A DNA stretch of 20,238 bases from positions 1 to 20,238 of the forward strand of contig CAYUAI010000072.1 in assembly GCA_964442745.1 (NCBI GenBank). Direction: 5' to 3'. Each line of letters begins with the position of its first letter. Position 1 is the stretch's first letter. Origin of the DNA: CAYUAI01 sp964442745 (GTDB lineage Bacteria > Pseudomonadota > Gammaproteobacteria > S012-40). A model generated the notes under the pieces. It had not been told where the DNA came from. It did not search any database and saw nothing but the letters and a program-made list of their open reading frames with translations. Both the position numbers and the translations under genes were made by a program. Below are positions 13,613-20,238 of this stretch, in pieces.

Positions 13613-16600
13613 TTAAGCCTTAAGATCATGCCCTATCATAAATAAACAGGGGATAATAAACAGCACGTAAAGGGTAGAACTCAGCATACCACCAAGAATA
13701 GGGCCGGCGATGGGTTGAGTTATTTCCATGCCTGAACCGCTGACCATCATAATGGGCAACAAACCCAATACCGTGGTGGCTACGGTCATGAGCTTGGGGC
13801 GAAAGCGAGCTAGTGAACCTTCGATGACTGCCTGAGTATAAGCGGCTTCGGTATGTCTCAGATTTTTTCCGACTATTCTGTTCCGAACCAAGGCTTCACG
13901 AATAAATTCCACCATCAGAATACCAGTCTGGATTGCGATGGCGAGCACAGCGAGGTAAGCAATAATCACAGCCGTCGTAACGGCGTACCCCAACCACCAT
14001 TGCAGCAGCACACCGCCCACCAGAGCAAACGGAGCCGCAAGCAGAATCACCAGACTGTGAGCCACCGAGCGAAAGGCCATCATCAACAAGGCAAACATGA
14101 GCAGCAAGGTGATGGGAATAATCCAGCGAAGCTGCGCCTGAGCCTGTTCAGCATAGCGGTAAGTGCCTGTCCACTCCAGCGAATAACCCGGCGGTAAATC
14201 AAGGTGGCGTGCCAGGTGGTCTTTGGCTTGTGCGACGTAGTCGCTCGCGGTGATGCCATGCAAGTTAATGTAAAGATAACTGGCCCGCTCACCGTTGTCG
14301 TTGCGTACCATCTCCGCACGATGACGCACGGAAACATCAGCAATTTCTTCCAGAGTGACTGTGTTCCTCATCGCAGAGATCACCGTGGCACTAGCTACTT
14401 TTTCCAGTGTGTCGATGTACTCCGGTGAGTAGCGCAAGCTTAGGGGAACAACAGTGCCATCAGACTGGTGAATGTCGAGAATACGTTCACCGCCAATGGC
14501 GTGACGTACCATTAACATGGCCTCTTTAACATTAATACCGTGCTTAGCCAAACGAGTAAGATCAAGCTGAACATCAACATAATCCCCTCCGGCAATACGT
14601 TCGGCCAGCACCGAGGCGGTACCCGGCAACGTACTCAACAAACCCTCAGCTTTTTTGGCCAAAGTATCAATTAATTTCAGCTCTTGCCCCTTGACTTTAA
14701 GACCCACGGGGCTTTGAATGCCGGTGTCCTGCATCATAACCCGGCCAGCGATGGGCTGAGTCCAATTATTAACATAGCCGGTGATTTTCATTTGAGCATC
14801 CATCGCTGCCACCAGCTTTGTTCGCGTCATACCCGGTCGCCACTGATGCTGTGGCTTAAGCAGAATGGTTGTTTCTATCATTGTCACAGGGGCGGGATCG
14901 GTTGCACTGTCTGCGCGTCCTAGCTTGCCAAAAACGCGTTCCACTTCAGGAAAAGATTTGAGTTTTCGATCCATTGCTTGTAGTATCCAACCTGCCTCGC
15001 GCATCGGCAAACCCGGCAATGTCGTCGGCATATAGAGAATCGTTCCTTCTTCCAGTTCTGGCATATACGCCGTATCAAATCGGCTCATCAGTAATACCGA
15101 TAGCCCCATCACGACAATACTGATAGCAACAAACAAATAGCGATGAGCCAGAGTAAATGTCAGTGCCCGACGATAGTGCCAAACCCATGCTTCATTGCGA
15201 TAACGCTTGTGCACCATTTCAGGTTGAAACGCCCAAACAACAAGAATGGGTAACAAGCAGAGCGTCAACAGCATTGAAAACCCCATCGCAAAGGTCTTAC
15301 TGAAGGCCAGCGGATCAAACAAGCGTGCTTCCCGCTCACCGAGAAAAAATACCGGCAAAAAAGAAACCAAAATAATCAGCAGTGAAAACAACAGCGGTCG
15401 CATCATGCGGACAATAGCTTCGATCACCACTTGGCTTCGTTTGTCATTTTTGATACCAGGTTGTTGTGCCAGTGCGGTAGAACAGTTTTCAACAATGACA
15501 ATCGTGGCATCTGCCATCACGCCAATCGCAATCGCCAGGCCTGCCAGAGAAAGCAGGTTGATTGTCTCGCCAATAGCGGCCAATCCTGATAAAGCGTAAA
15601 GCGATCCCGAAATAATAATCACAATTGGAGCGATAGCGGCACGACGATTACGCAGCACCCACACAATCACCACAATAATAACGGCCAATTCCCAGAGCAG
15701 GGCGGTAATAAAATTTTCAAGTGTTTTCCAAATCAGCTCGGAGCGATCATAGGTGGTAACAATTTCAACACCGATAGGTAACGTCGTTCGCAGAACATCC
15801 AGAGCTTCATCCAGTGCGGCAGTCACCGCCAGTACATTACGACGCCGTTCCATGACCACAATCGCACCCACCACCTCTCCTTCGCCATCGAGATCAGCAA
15901 TACCACGGCGTAGATCGTAATCGACTTGAAGATAGCCAATGTCTTTTAACAGCACCACCCGGCCGTCAGGCCGGTGTCCCAGTACCAACAGTTCCAACTG
16001 GTCGAGATCAGTGTGATTGAGCGTAGCGCGCAGTTGATAGTCACGATTGGTCAGTTCGATGGTTCGTCCACCCACCTGCGCAAAAGCCTGTTGCAAGGTG
16101 TTAATTAATTGGCTCAGCGTGATACCTGTCTGCGCCAGTAAAGGCGGAAAAATTTTCAACTCAAGCTGTTTCTCCAGTCCCCCAACCGTCGCTACTTCGG
16201 CAATCCCCGAGATACGTTCCAATACCGGTTTAAGCTGCCCCTCATTAAGTAATCGCAGTTCGCGCAAATCACGCGTACCGCGGTGATCCATCAAGGCGTA
16301 CTGATAGATCCAGCCCATGCTGCCCGCATCGGGTCCCAGCTCAAGACGAACAGTGGTTGGCAATAGGGCACGTAGTGTATTGATCTTTGACTGTACTTGC
16401 AGATGTACCGCCTGGTGCTGATCTGCCCGCTTCAGAATGACGTAGATAAAAGAGTAACCAAGATGCGACGTGGCGCGTATTGCCTGAATGCCGGACAGGC
16501 CCAACAAGCTGCGAATCAAAGGGGCTGTGATCGTTTGATCAATCATCTCAGGGCTGCGCGCCCACTGAACCTGAACGATAATTTGTGGATCAGAAATATC

Positions 16601-16747
16601 GGGAATGGCATCCAGCGGGGCACTGCGAAGCACATGGAGACTGTAGAGTGTTGCAAACAAAAACAGCAACACTACTATCAGGCGATAGCGTAAAACCGTC
16701 TTAATGAACGTGGTGAGTATCGCCGGATTCATTCGCTTGGCGTTCAT
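13613..16747 (-). CDS. cusA: CusA-type HME-RND efflux pump, Cu(I)/Ag(I) signature
   Basis: The 1044-aa inner-membrane protein is a full-length heavy-metal RND transporter driven by proton influx. The first TM helix is at about 22-40, and large periplasmic domains lie at about 41-340 and 560-870. The TM4 motif AIGVMADATIVIVEN (407-421) contains Asp413 and Glu420, equivalent to CusA Asp405/Glu412. It has Ala rather than Asp at the first position, which is the HME4 (Cu/Ag) and not the HME1 (Zn/Co) pattern. The three metal-path methionines are present: Met573 (LYMPTT), Met623 (VTMIETT) and Met672 (RVMMQ). The frame overlaps the adaptor gene by 47 nt; ATG 16732 (MNPAIL) is an equally likely start and reduces the overlap to 32 nt. 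The metal specificity is inferred. Confidence 0.93.
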   Translation of the reverse strand: MNAKRMNPAILTTFIKTVLRYRLIVVLLFLFATLYSLHVLRSAPLDAIPDISDPQIIVQVQWARSPEMIDQTITAPLIRSLLGLSGIQAIRATSHLGYSFIYVILKRADQHQAVHLQVQSKINTLRALLPTTVRLELGPDAGSMGWIYQYALMDHRGTRDLRELRLLNEGQLKPVLERISGIAEVATVGGLEKQLELKIFPPLLAQTGITLSQLINTLQQAFAQVGGRTIELTNRDYQLRATLNHTDLDQLELLVLGHRPDGRVVLLKDIGYLQVDYDLRRGIADLDGEGEVVGAIVVMERRRNVLAVTAALDEALDVLRTTLPIGVEIVTTYDRSELIWKTLENFITALLWELAVIIVVIVWVLRNRRAAIAPIVIIISGSLYALSGLAAIGETINLLSLAGLAIAIGVMADATIVIVENCSTALAQQPGIKNDKRSQVVIEAIVRMMRPLLFSLLIILVSFLPVFFLGEREARLFDPLAFSKTFAMGFSMLLTLCLLPILVVWAFQPEMVHKRYRNEAWVWHYRRALTFTLAHRYLFVAISIVVMGLSVLLMSRFDTAYMPELEEGTILYMPTTLPGLPMREAGWILQAMDRKLKSFPEVERVFGKLGRADSATDPAPVTMIETTILLKPQHQWRPGMTRTKLVAAMDAQMKITGYVNNWTQPIAGRVMMQDTGIQSPVGLKVKGQELKLIDTLAKKAEGLLSTLPGTASVLAERIAGGDYVDVQLDLTRLAKHGINVKEAMLMVRHAIGGERILDIHQSDGTVVPLSLRYSPEYIDTLEKVASATVISAMRNTVTLEEIADVSVRHRAEMVRNDNGERASYLYINLHGITASDYVAQAKDHLARHLDLPPGYSLEWTGTYRYAEQAQAQLRWIIPITLLLMFALLMMAFRSVAHSLVILLAAPFALVGGVLLQWWLGYAVTTAVIIAYLAVLAIAIQTGILMVEFIREALVRNRIVGKNLRHTEAAYTQAVIEGSLARFRPKLMTVATTVLGLLPIMMVSGSGMEITQPIAGPILGGMLSSTLYVLFIIPCLFMIGHDLKA

Positions 16748-17399
16748 CTAACTGGTGTTGAGCATGGATAAAGAAGCTGCCCAAAGTCACCACGTATTCC
16801 GCAGCCTTCAGGCCATGAAGAATTTGGGTATAACGTTCGCCCTTGAGGCCGGCGTGAATCGCACGCGGCAGATAGCGACCGGTATGAGTTTGAACATAAA
16901 CCAGCGAGCGTCCTTCTTCCTCGATAATCGCCTCTTTAGGAATGGCAAGAAAACGACCGCGTGGCACAATAATTTCCATCACATAAAAACGTCCCGACTC
17001 ATGATTTCCTGCCACCAATACCGCTTCAATACGAATACAGGCTTGACTCGCACTCACCTGGCTAACCCGCCCCTGACTAATGGATGATTTCATTTCGGGA
17101 GGGAAGGCAATCACCCGTTGTCCCGCTTTCACAAAGCTTGCATCTGCCAAGCAGGACGTCGCGATTAACATTTTTCTCGTATCATCAACCTGCCCTGCTG
17201 TGCGCACCCAGCTTTGCAATTGTTGTGTTGTTACTTCTGCCTGTGCTAGCGATAAAATCTGTGCCTGAGCCTCACTCACCGATGTGTCCCGTAGCAATAC
17301 AGGACGGGTATGATCACGAATACCCCCAGCCTGGGCGGCAATGCCGCTGGCCAGGAACAAACAAAAAAAGTGACGACTCAAACCGCAACTCAATGACAA
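16701..17399 (-). CDS. Short RND periplasmic adaptor (CusB-like membrane fusion protein) with TTG start
   Basis: The 232-aa product has a signal peptide (HFFCLFLASGIAAQA). It then has segments recalling CusB-type adaptors: SVSEAQAQILSLAQAEVTTQ, QSWVRTAGQV, a beta-barrel-like part (VKAGQRVIAFPPEMKSSI) and the C-terminal membrane-proximal block (VPRGRFLAIPKEAIIEEEGR, LVYVQTHTGRYLPRAIHAGL, GLKAAEYVVTLGSFF). Usual adaptors have about 400 residues; here I see no alpha-helical hairpin, and the lipoyl parts are minimal. No ATG exists before residue 57, so the start must be TTG at 17399 or TTG 17393. The latter overlaps the TGA of the upstream propeller gene (TTGA), suggesting coupled translation. 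The tail ends GDTHHVH, a possible metal ligand set. I see no sign of a frameshift. Confidence 0.8.
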   Translation of the reverse strand: MSLSCGLSRHFFCLFLASGIAAQAGGIRDHTRPVLLRDTSVSEAQAQILSLAQAEVTTQQLQSWVRTAGQVDDTRKMLIATSCLADASFVKAGQRVIAFPPEMKSSISQGRVSQVSASQACIRIEAVLVAGNHESGRFYVMEIIVPRGRFLAIPKEAIIEEEGRSLVYVQTHTGRYLPRAIHAGLKGERYTQILHGLKAAEYVVTLGSFFIHAQHQLDERQANESGDTHHVH

Positions 17400-18580
17400 T
17401 AGTTATCTTTACTGTCCAAAATATGCGTTCCCCAGGGATAAAGTCCAACATTAGCCACACGTGTTATCGCTTCAGTCGCCGCCTCAATGACGTAGACCGA
17501 GTGATCGGTCGAGCTGGCCAGATAAATTTTCTGACCTGAGGTGTCAGTCGTTGCCGTTTCAATTTGCAAATTGATGCCAATTTTGATGCGTCCGGCAGGC
17601 TTCAGGGTTTGCATATCATAAACATACAAAAAACCACTACTGGAACTGATCACAAACGCTTTATCAGCGGCAAAGTTAATACCCATCATATCCGGCCCCG
17701 ATTCCAGTGTCGCCACGACTTTATTCTTTTGGGTATCGATAAACGAAACCGTCTCATCCCCATTATTAGCCACGACAGCATAGTGACCATCGTGACTCAT
17801 GTAGGCACGCCATGGGTCCACACCGACACGAATCACTTTAACAATCTTATCTTCACGCGAATCGATCACACTGACGATACCCAGGTCGCCATCCGCCGCG
17901 TAGAGATAACGACCATCATTGCTAATGCTAACATTCGAAATTCCTTTGATTTCACCCAGATAGCGCTCGGGGTCGAGAGCGGCAATGCCGGGAGCACGAC
18001 CAACGTGAATTTTCTTCAATAGTTCGTGACGTTTTACATCAATGACACCCACCCAATGTGCACCATAGTTACCCACATAAGCTTTGCTGCCATCGGGCGT
18101 GAAAGTGATATTCAGCGGTTCAGCAAAGCCATGAATCCGTTTGATCTCGACCAGCGTAGCCATGTCGATCACGGAGACTGAATCACCATCGGGATTGCCC
18201 TGATAGTAGTAACGCCCATCGGGTGAGAAAGCCAGATGCTCCGGTGAAAAATCTACCGGAATCTCCTTGAGCAGGGTTAAGGTGGCTACCTCAATGATAT
18301 AAGCCTTGTTGGCACGGGTGCCACCGGTCACCACCCACCGCCCATCACGCGACATCATCGCCATGTGTGGGTTAACATTTTTACCCAAAAATACGCTGCC
18401 AATGAGCTTATTGGTTTCAATATCCATAAAGGCAATATCATTAGAATCACGGTTAACGATTACCACCACTTTGGTAGGATCGGTAATTTTGATTTCTTTT
18501 ACAGCAAAATCAGCGAATACCAAACTACCGAAAGATAACGCCAGACAGTAGCAGAAGAAGAGAGTTTTTACGATTTTCAT
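17390..18580 (-). CDS. Periplasmic YVTN-family beta-propeller (cytochrome D1-like, no c-type heme motif)
   Basis: The 396-aa protein has a signal peptide (VKTLFFCYCLALSFGSLVFA, about 4-23). Repeats of about 40-45 residues follow, of the type 'SPDGRYYYQGNPDGDSVSVID', 'TPDGSKAYVGNYGAHWVGVID', 'SNDGRYLYAADG' and 'SHDGHYAVVANNGDETVSFID'. This is a seven- or eight-bladed propeller of the YVTN/cytochrome D1 type. No CxxCH motif is present, so no covalent heme is expected; d1-heme binding cannot be decided. No other nir genes are near. Its place between the porin and the adaptor (18-nt gap upstream; TTGA overlap downstream) suggests a periplasmic part of the pump system, perhaps a scaffold or metal binder. 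AAGGA precedes the ATG by ten bases. Confidence 0.85.
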   Translation of the reverse strand: MKIVKTLFFCYCLALSFGSLVFADFAVKEIKITDPTKVVVIVNRDSNDIAFMDIETNKLIGSVFLGKNVNPHMAMMSRDGRWVVTGGTRANKAYIIEVATLTLLKEIPVDFSPEHLAFSPDGRYYYQGNPDGDSVSVIDMATLVEIKRIHGFAEPLNITFTPDGSKAYVGNYGAHWVGVIDVKRHELLKKIHVGRAPGIAALDPERYLGEIKGISNVSISNDGRYLYAADGDLGIVSVIDSREDKIVKVIRVGVDPWRAYMSHDGHYAVVANNGDETVSFIDTQKNKVVATLESGPDMMGINFAADKAFVISSSSGFLYVYDMQTLKPAGRIKIGINLQIETATTDTSGQKIYLASSTDHSVYVIEAATEAITRVANVGLYPWGTHILDSKDNYCH

Positions 18581-18598
18581 TCTGATTGAGTCCTTTGG

Positions 18599-19921
18599 TT
18601 AAAAGCTGGCCTGAAAACGAGTACCCGGCACGAAATAAGCCATCGTTTCAACTCCGGCAGTTTTTTCTATCAGATAGGCGAGATGAAAAGAAAGCTGCAA
18701 CTTTTCGGTAAGATGCAAGTTGTAATAAGCTTCCAACAAGTGTTCTTTATCCTTGTTCGCCAGCTCAGAACCGGCATAACCGAGACCCCAAGCATCCTCG
18801 GGATTAAAACCTCGGCCATTGTTAAACTGCACTCCAGCGCTATAATGAATGTCGTCCTTTGCCTCCCCTTCCGCTTCATTCGCACCATAACGAATAAAAG
18901 CCAGGCTACTGGCAGTAATTTTTTGATCAAAACTAATACCGTAAGCGCTCAGACCATTGCCCGTGTTATCCTGCCGATACCACGCTCGGTAGTTTCCTTC
19001 ACCCAAGCGGAAAAGATTAGCGCGGTAGTCGACTTCCAGCAGCTTATAAAGCGCATCAGAAAGGTTGGTGGCTGCATCCGTGCTTTGTTGATAACCCAAC
19101 TTGATAGTCAATGTTCTTTTCGGGTCGAAAACCAGCGCCATACCTGCTCCATTTTCTGATAAACCCAAGGCCGGGTTGTTGACCAATGCATCGCTGAGAA
19201 ACTGAGTGGTTTCATCATTGGCAGCGGCGTTAGCATCAAAGTAATTAGTCAGATCCACCCGACCCACCGTTAGCGAAAGTTGTTGATTCCACAACTCAGT
19301 CATCAACCAGGCTTCTCGCAAACTCAGATCATTTTGCTTAATCAACCGTGCACCGTAACCGTTAGTTTGGGCCAGCTCGTTAATATCGGCATCTTGGGGG
19401 GTACCGCTGAGACCCACAATATCGGCAAAAAACAGTGTGTTCTGGGCCAGACCGGCGGTGAAATAGATATCGGTGGAGGCAAGCTGATAGAGGCTACCGC
19501 CGGCGGGCGCTGTTGCTCCTTTGCTTTGCTGTACGTGCTGCAACACGATAGTCGCCTCCACACCTAACTGTACATGGCGGCTTTCTGCATCAGTCAATGC
19601 TTCTTCAATTTTTTCATTGATAGTTTGACGGCGATAGAATCGTTCACGCTGGTAGGTCACAATTTTTTGACTACCCGACACTTGAGTCTCATGCTCCATG
19701 CCATGTTCATCAACAAAAACTTCAATACGTTTGACGCGGGTCTCCGGATCCGAGAGTACTGTATTTGTTTCCAGCTCAAGAAGTCGCTGCTCCAGCTCAT
19801 TAATCCGTTGGTGCAGCACCTCATCCTCTTGTGCCTGGGCAGATAAAGGCGCGAGCATCGATATCGTCAGCGATACCAACAGCAGCATACCGTTTATTCT
19901 AGGTTGGTTTGCATGAATCAT
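18599..19921 (-). CDS. OprB-like outer-membrane porin, first gene of the RND operon
   Basis: The 440-aa product starts at an ATG with GGAAGAG five bases upstream. It has a signal peptide (MLLLVSLTISMLAPLSAQA) and then a short coiled coil (about 32-53, LHQRINELEQRLLELET). From about 115 to the end it has alternating beta-strand texture and OprB-family blocks: LREAWLMTELWNQQLSLTVG, RVDLTNYFDANAAANDETTQ, FLSDALVNNPALGLS, ITASSLAFIRYG. The last residue is Phe (RFQASF), the usual C-terminal signal for outer-membrane barrel insertion. OprB porins normally pass sugars, but here the position before the pump genes suggests export or uptake in a metal-handling pathway. A TolC/CusC-type outer-membrane factor is absent in the window. 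Confidence 0.87.
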   Translation of the reverse strand: MIHANQPRINGMLLLVSLTISMLAPLSAQAQEDEVLHQRINELEQRLLELETNTVLSDPETRVKRIEVFVDEHGMEHETQVSGSQKIVTYQRERFYRRQTINEKIEEALTDAESRHVQLGVEATIVLQHVQQSKGATAPAGGSLYQLASTDIYFTAGLAQNTLFFADIVGLSGTPQDADINELAQTNGYGARLIKQNDLSLREAWLMTELWNQQLSLTVGRVDLTNYFDANAAANDETTQFLSDALVNNPALGLSENGAGMALVFDPKRTLTIKLGYQQSTDAATNLSDALYKLLEVDYRANLFRLGEGNYRAWYRQDNTGNGLSAYGISFDQKITASSLAFIRYGANEAEGEAKDDIHYSAGVQFNNGRGFNPEDAWGLGYAGSELANKDKEHLLEAYYNLHLTEKLQLSFHLAYLIEKTAGVETMAYFVPGTRFQASF

Positions 19922-20004
19922 TTATTCTCTTCCCCGAAATATGAATCCATCGTGAGAATAGAAGAAGGGGTGGCAAAGGAGGAATGGTAAAGACAACGGT
20001 CCTG

Positions 20005-20033
20005 ATATTAGTAACAGGCTGCGAGCACAACAA
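20005..20033 (-). promoter_or_regulatory. Sigma70-like promoter of the porin-RND operon
   Basis: On the minus strand, TTGTTG (20028-20033) and TAATAT (20005-20010) are spaced 17 bp apart, an optimal spacer. Transcription would start near 19998 and give a leader of about 77 nt. The 17-bp spacing argues against MerR/CueR-type regulation, which needs 19-20 bp. Confidence 0.5.
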
Positions 20034-20113
20034 CAGAGTCTCGCCATCAACTCACCGACTTTACAATAGCCCCACGCTATCTCACAGTACATATTTTCAG
20101 GCCGGTATACGGA

Positions 20114-20236
20114 CTAATGATGCGAACAAAATCGTTCTGCTGTATCGCCTTCCCATGCTAAGAAATGAGCACAGTGGCTGGAGTCACCCAAACACAGCTT
20201 GACATCAATCACCGTTGCGGGGGCAGTATTGGAATT
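20114..20236 (-). CDS. Possible 3' end of an unidentified gene (partial)
   Basis: A minus-strand frame enters from the right window edge and reads ATVIDVKLCLGDSSHCAHFL, then AWEGDTAERFCSHH and a TAG stop at 20114-20116. Only 40 codons are visible. The Cys/His content (two Cys, His pairs) is notable next to a metal pump operon, but no family is recognised and the frame could be spurious. Confidence 0.2.
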   Translation of the reverse strand, partial: NSNTAPATVIDVKLCLGDSSHCAHFLAWEGDTAERFCSHH

Positions 20237-20238
20237 GC

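Noticed and set aside
16701..17399. Frameshifted or truncated full-length CusB
   Set aside because: Signal peptide, first conserved block and C-terminal block are all in one frame without gaps in the other frames, and the next gene overlaps the end; it looks like a genuinely short adaptor.
17390..18580. Heme d1 biogenesis protein NirF/NirN
   Set aside because: The propeller resembles the D1 domain, but no CxxCH motif and no nir genes are present; the neighbours are RND transport genes.
19922..20060. MerR/CueR-type metal-responsive promoter
   Set aside because: The best -35/-10 pair has a 17-bp spacer, and no dyad typical of CueR was seen between the boxes.

Overview
The window looks like a chromosomal segment of a gammaproteobacterium with moderate GC (estimated by eye). 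The basis is a set of families common in that class: DUF2956, a YebE-like DUF533 protein, an XpaC/TelA pair, a CusA-type HME-RND pump and an OprB-like porin. No rRNA, tRNA, phage module or CRISPR array was seen.

Positions 1-1650 are a decayed, mobile-element-rich border. A Crp/Fnr-family regulator gene running in from the left is split by a 162-bp palindromic, MITE-like insertion (41-202). Removing those bases rejoins the two halves in frame. After it come a probable ISL3-type transposase scrap, a 59-codon stump of a Fic-family gene that still keeps two copies of a 32-bp dyad operator, and an IS1380-family transposase tail with an apparent internal deletion.

Positions 1655-5903 hold four minus-strand, apparently independent genes: a glutathione S-transferase, an NADPH-dependent FMN reductase, a secreted protein with a DUF6748-like region and an eight-cysteine cluster, and a staphylococcal-nuclease-like enzyme with a lamin-tail domain. 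Hairpins separate some of them.

Positions 6236-13485 are a plus-strand block. A DUF533 membrane protein, possibly followed by a 32-aa membrane peptide, ends at a strong terminator-like hairpin. A compact probable operon follows: XpaC-like, TelA-like, an SPFH 'virion core' protein with a GYF_2 tail, a double zinc-ribbon membrane protein, a double CDGSH + glutamate-synthase-domain fusion, and DUF2956. The tight spacing (ATGA overlap, 3-nt gap, 8-nt overlap, 14-nt gap, 26-nt gap) suggests a membrane-stress or envelope module with an attached Fe-S flavoprotein.

Positions 13613-19921 are a minus-strand, four-gene probable operon (transcribed right to left): OprB-like porin, YVTN/cytochrome-D1-like beta-propeller, an unusually short RND adaptor with a TTG start, and a CusA-like pump with the three copper/silver methionines. 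There is no TolC/CusC-type outer-membrane factor and the adaptor seems to lack the alpha-hairpin that would dock one. This arrangement is the best candidate for an unusual system here: a metal-handling RND complex with a porin and a propeller in place of the usual partners. A sigma70-like promoter with a 17-bp spacer lies upstream.
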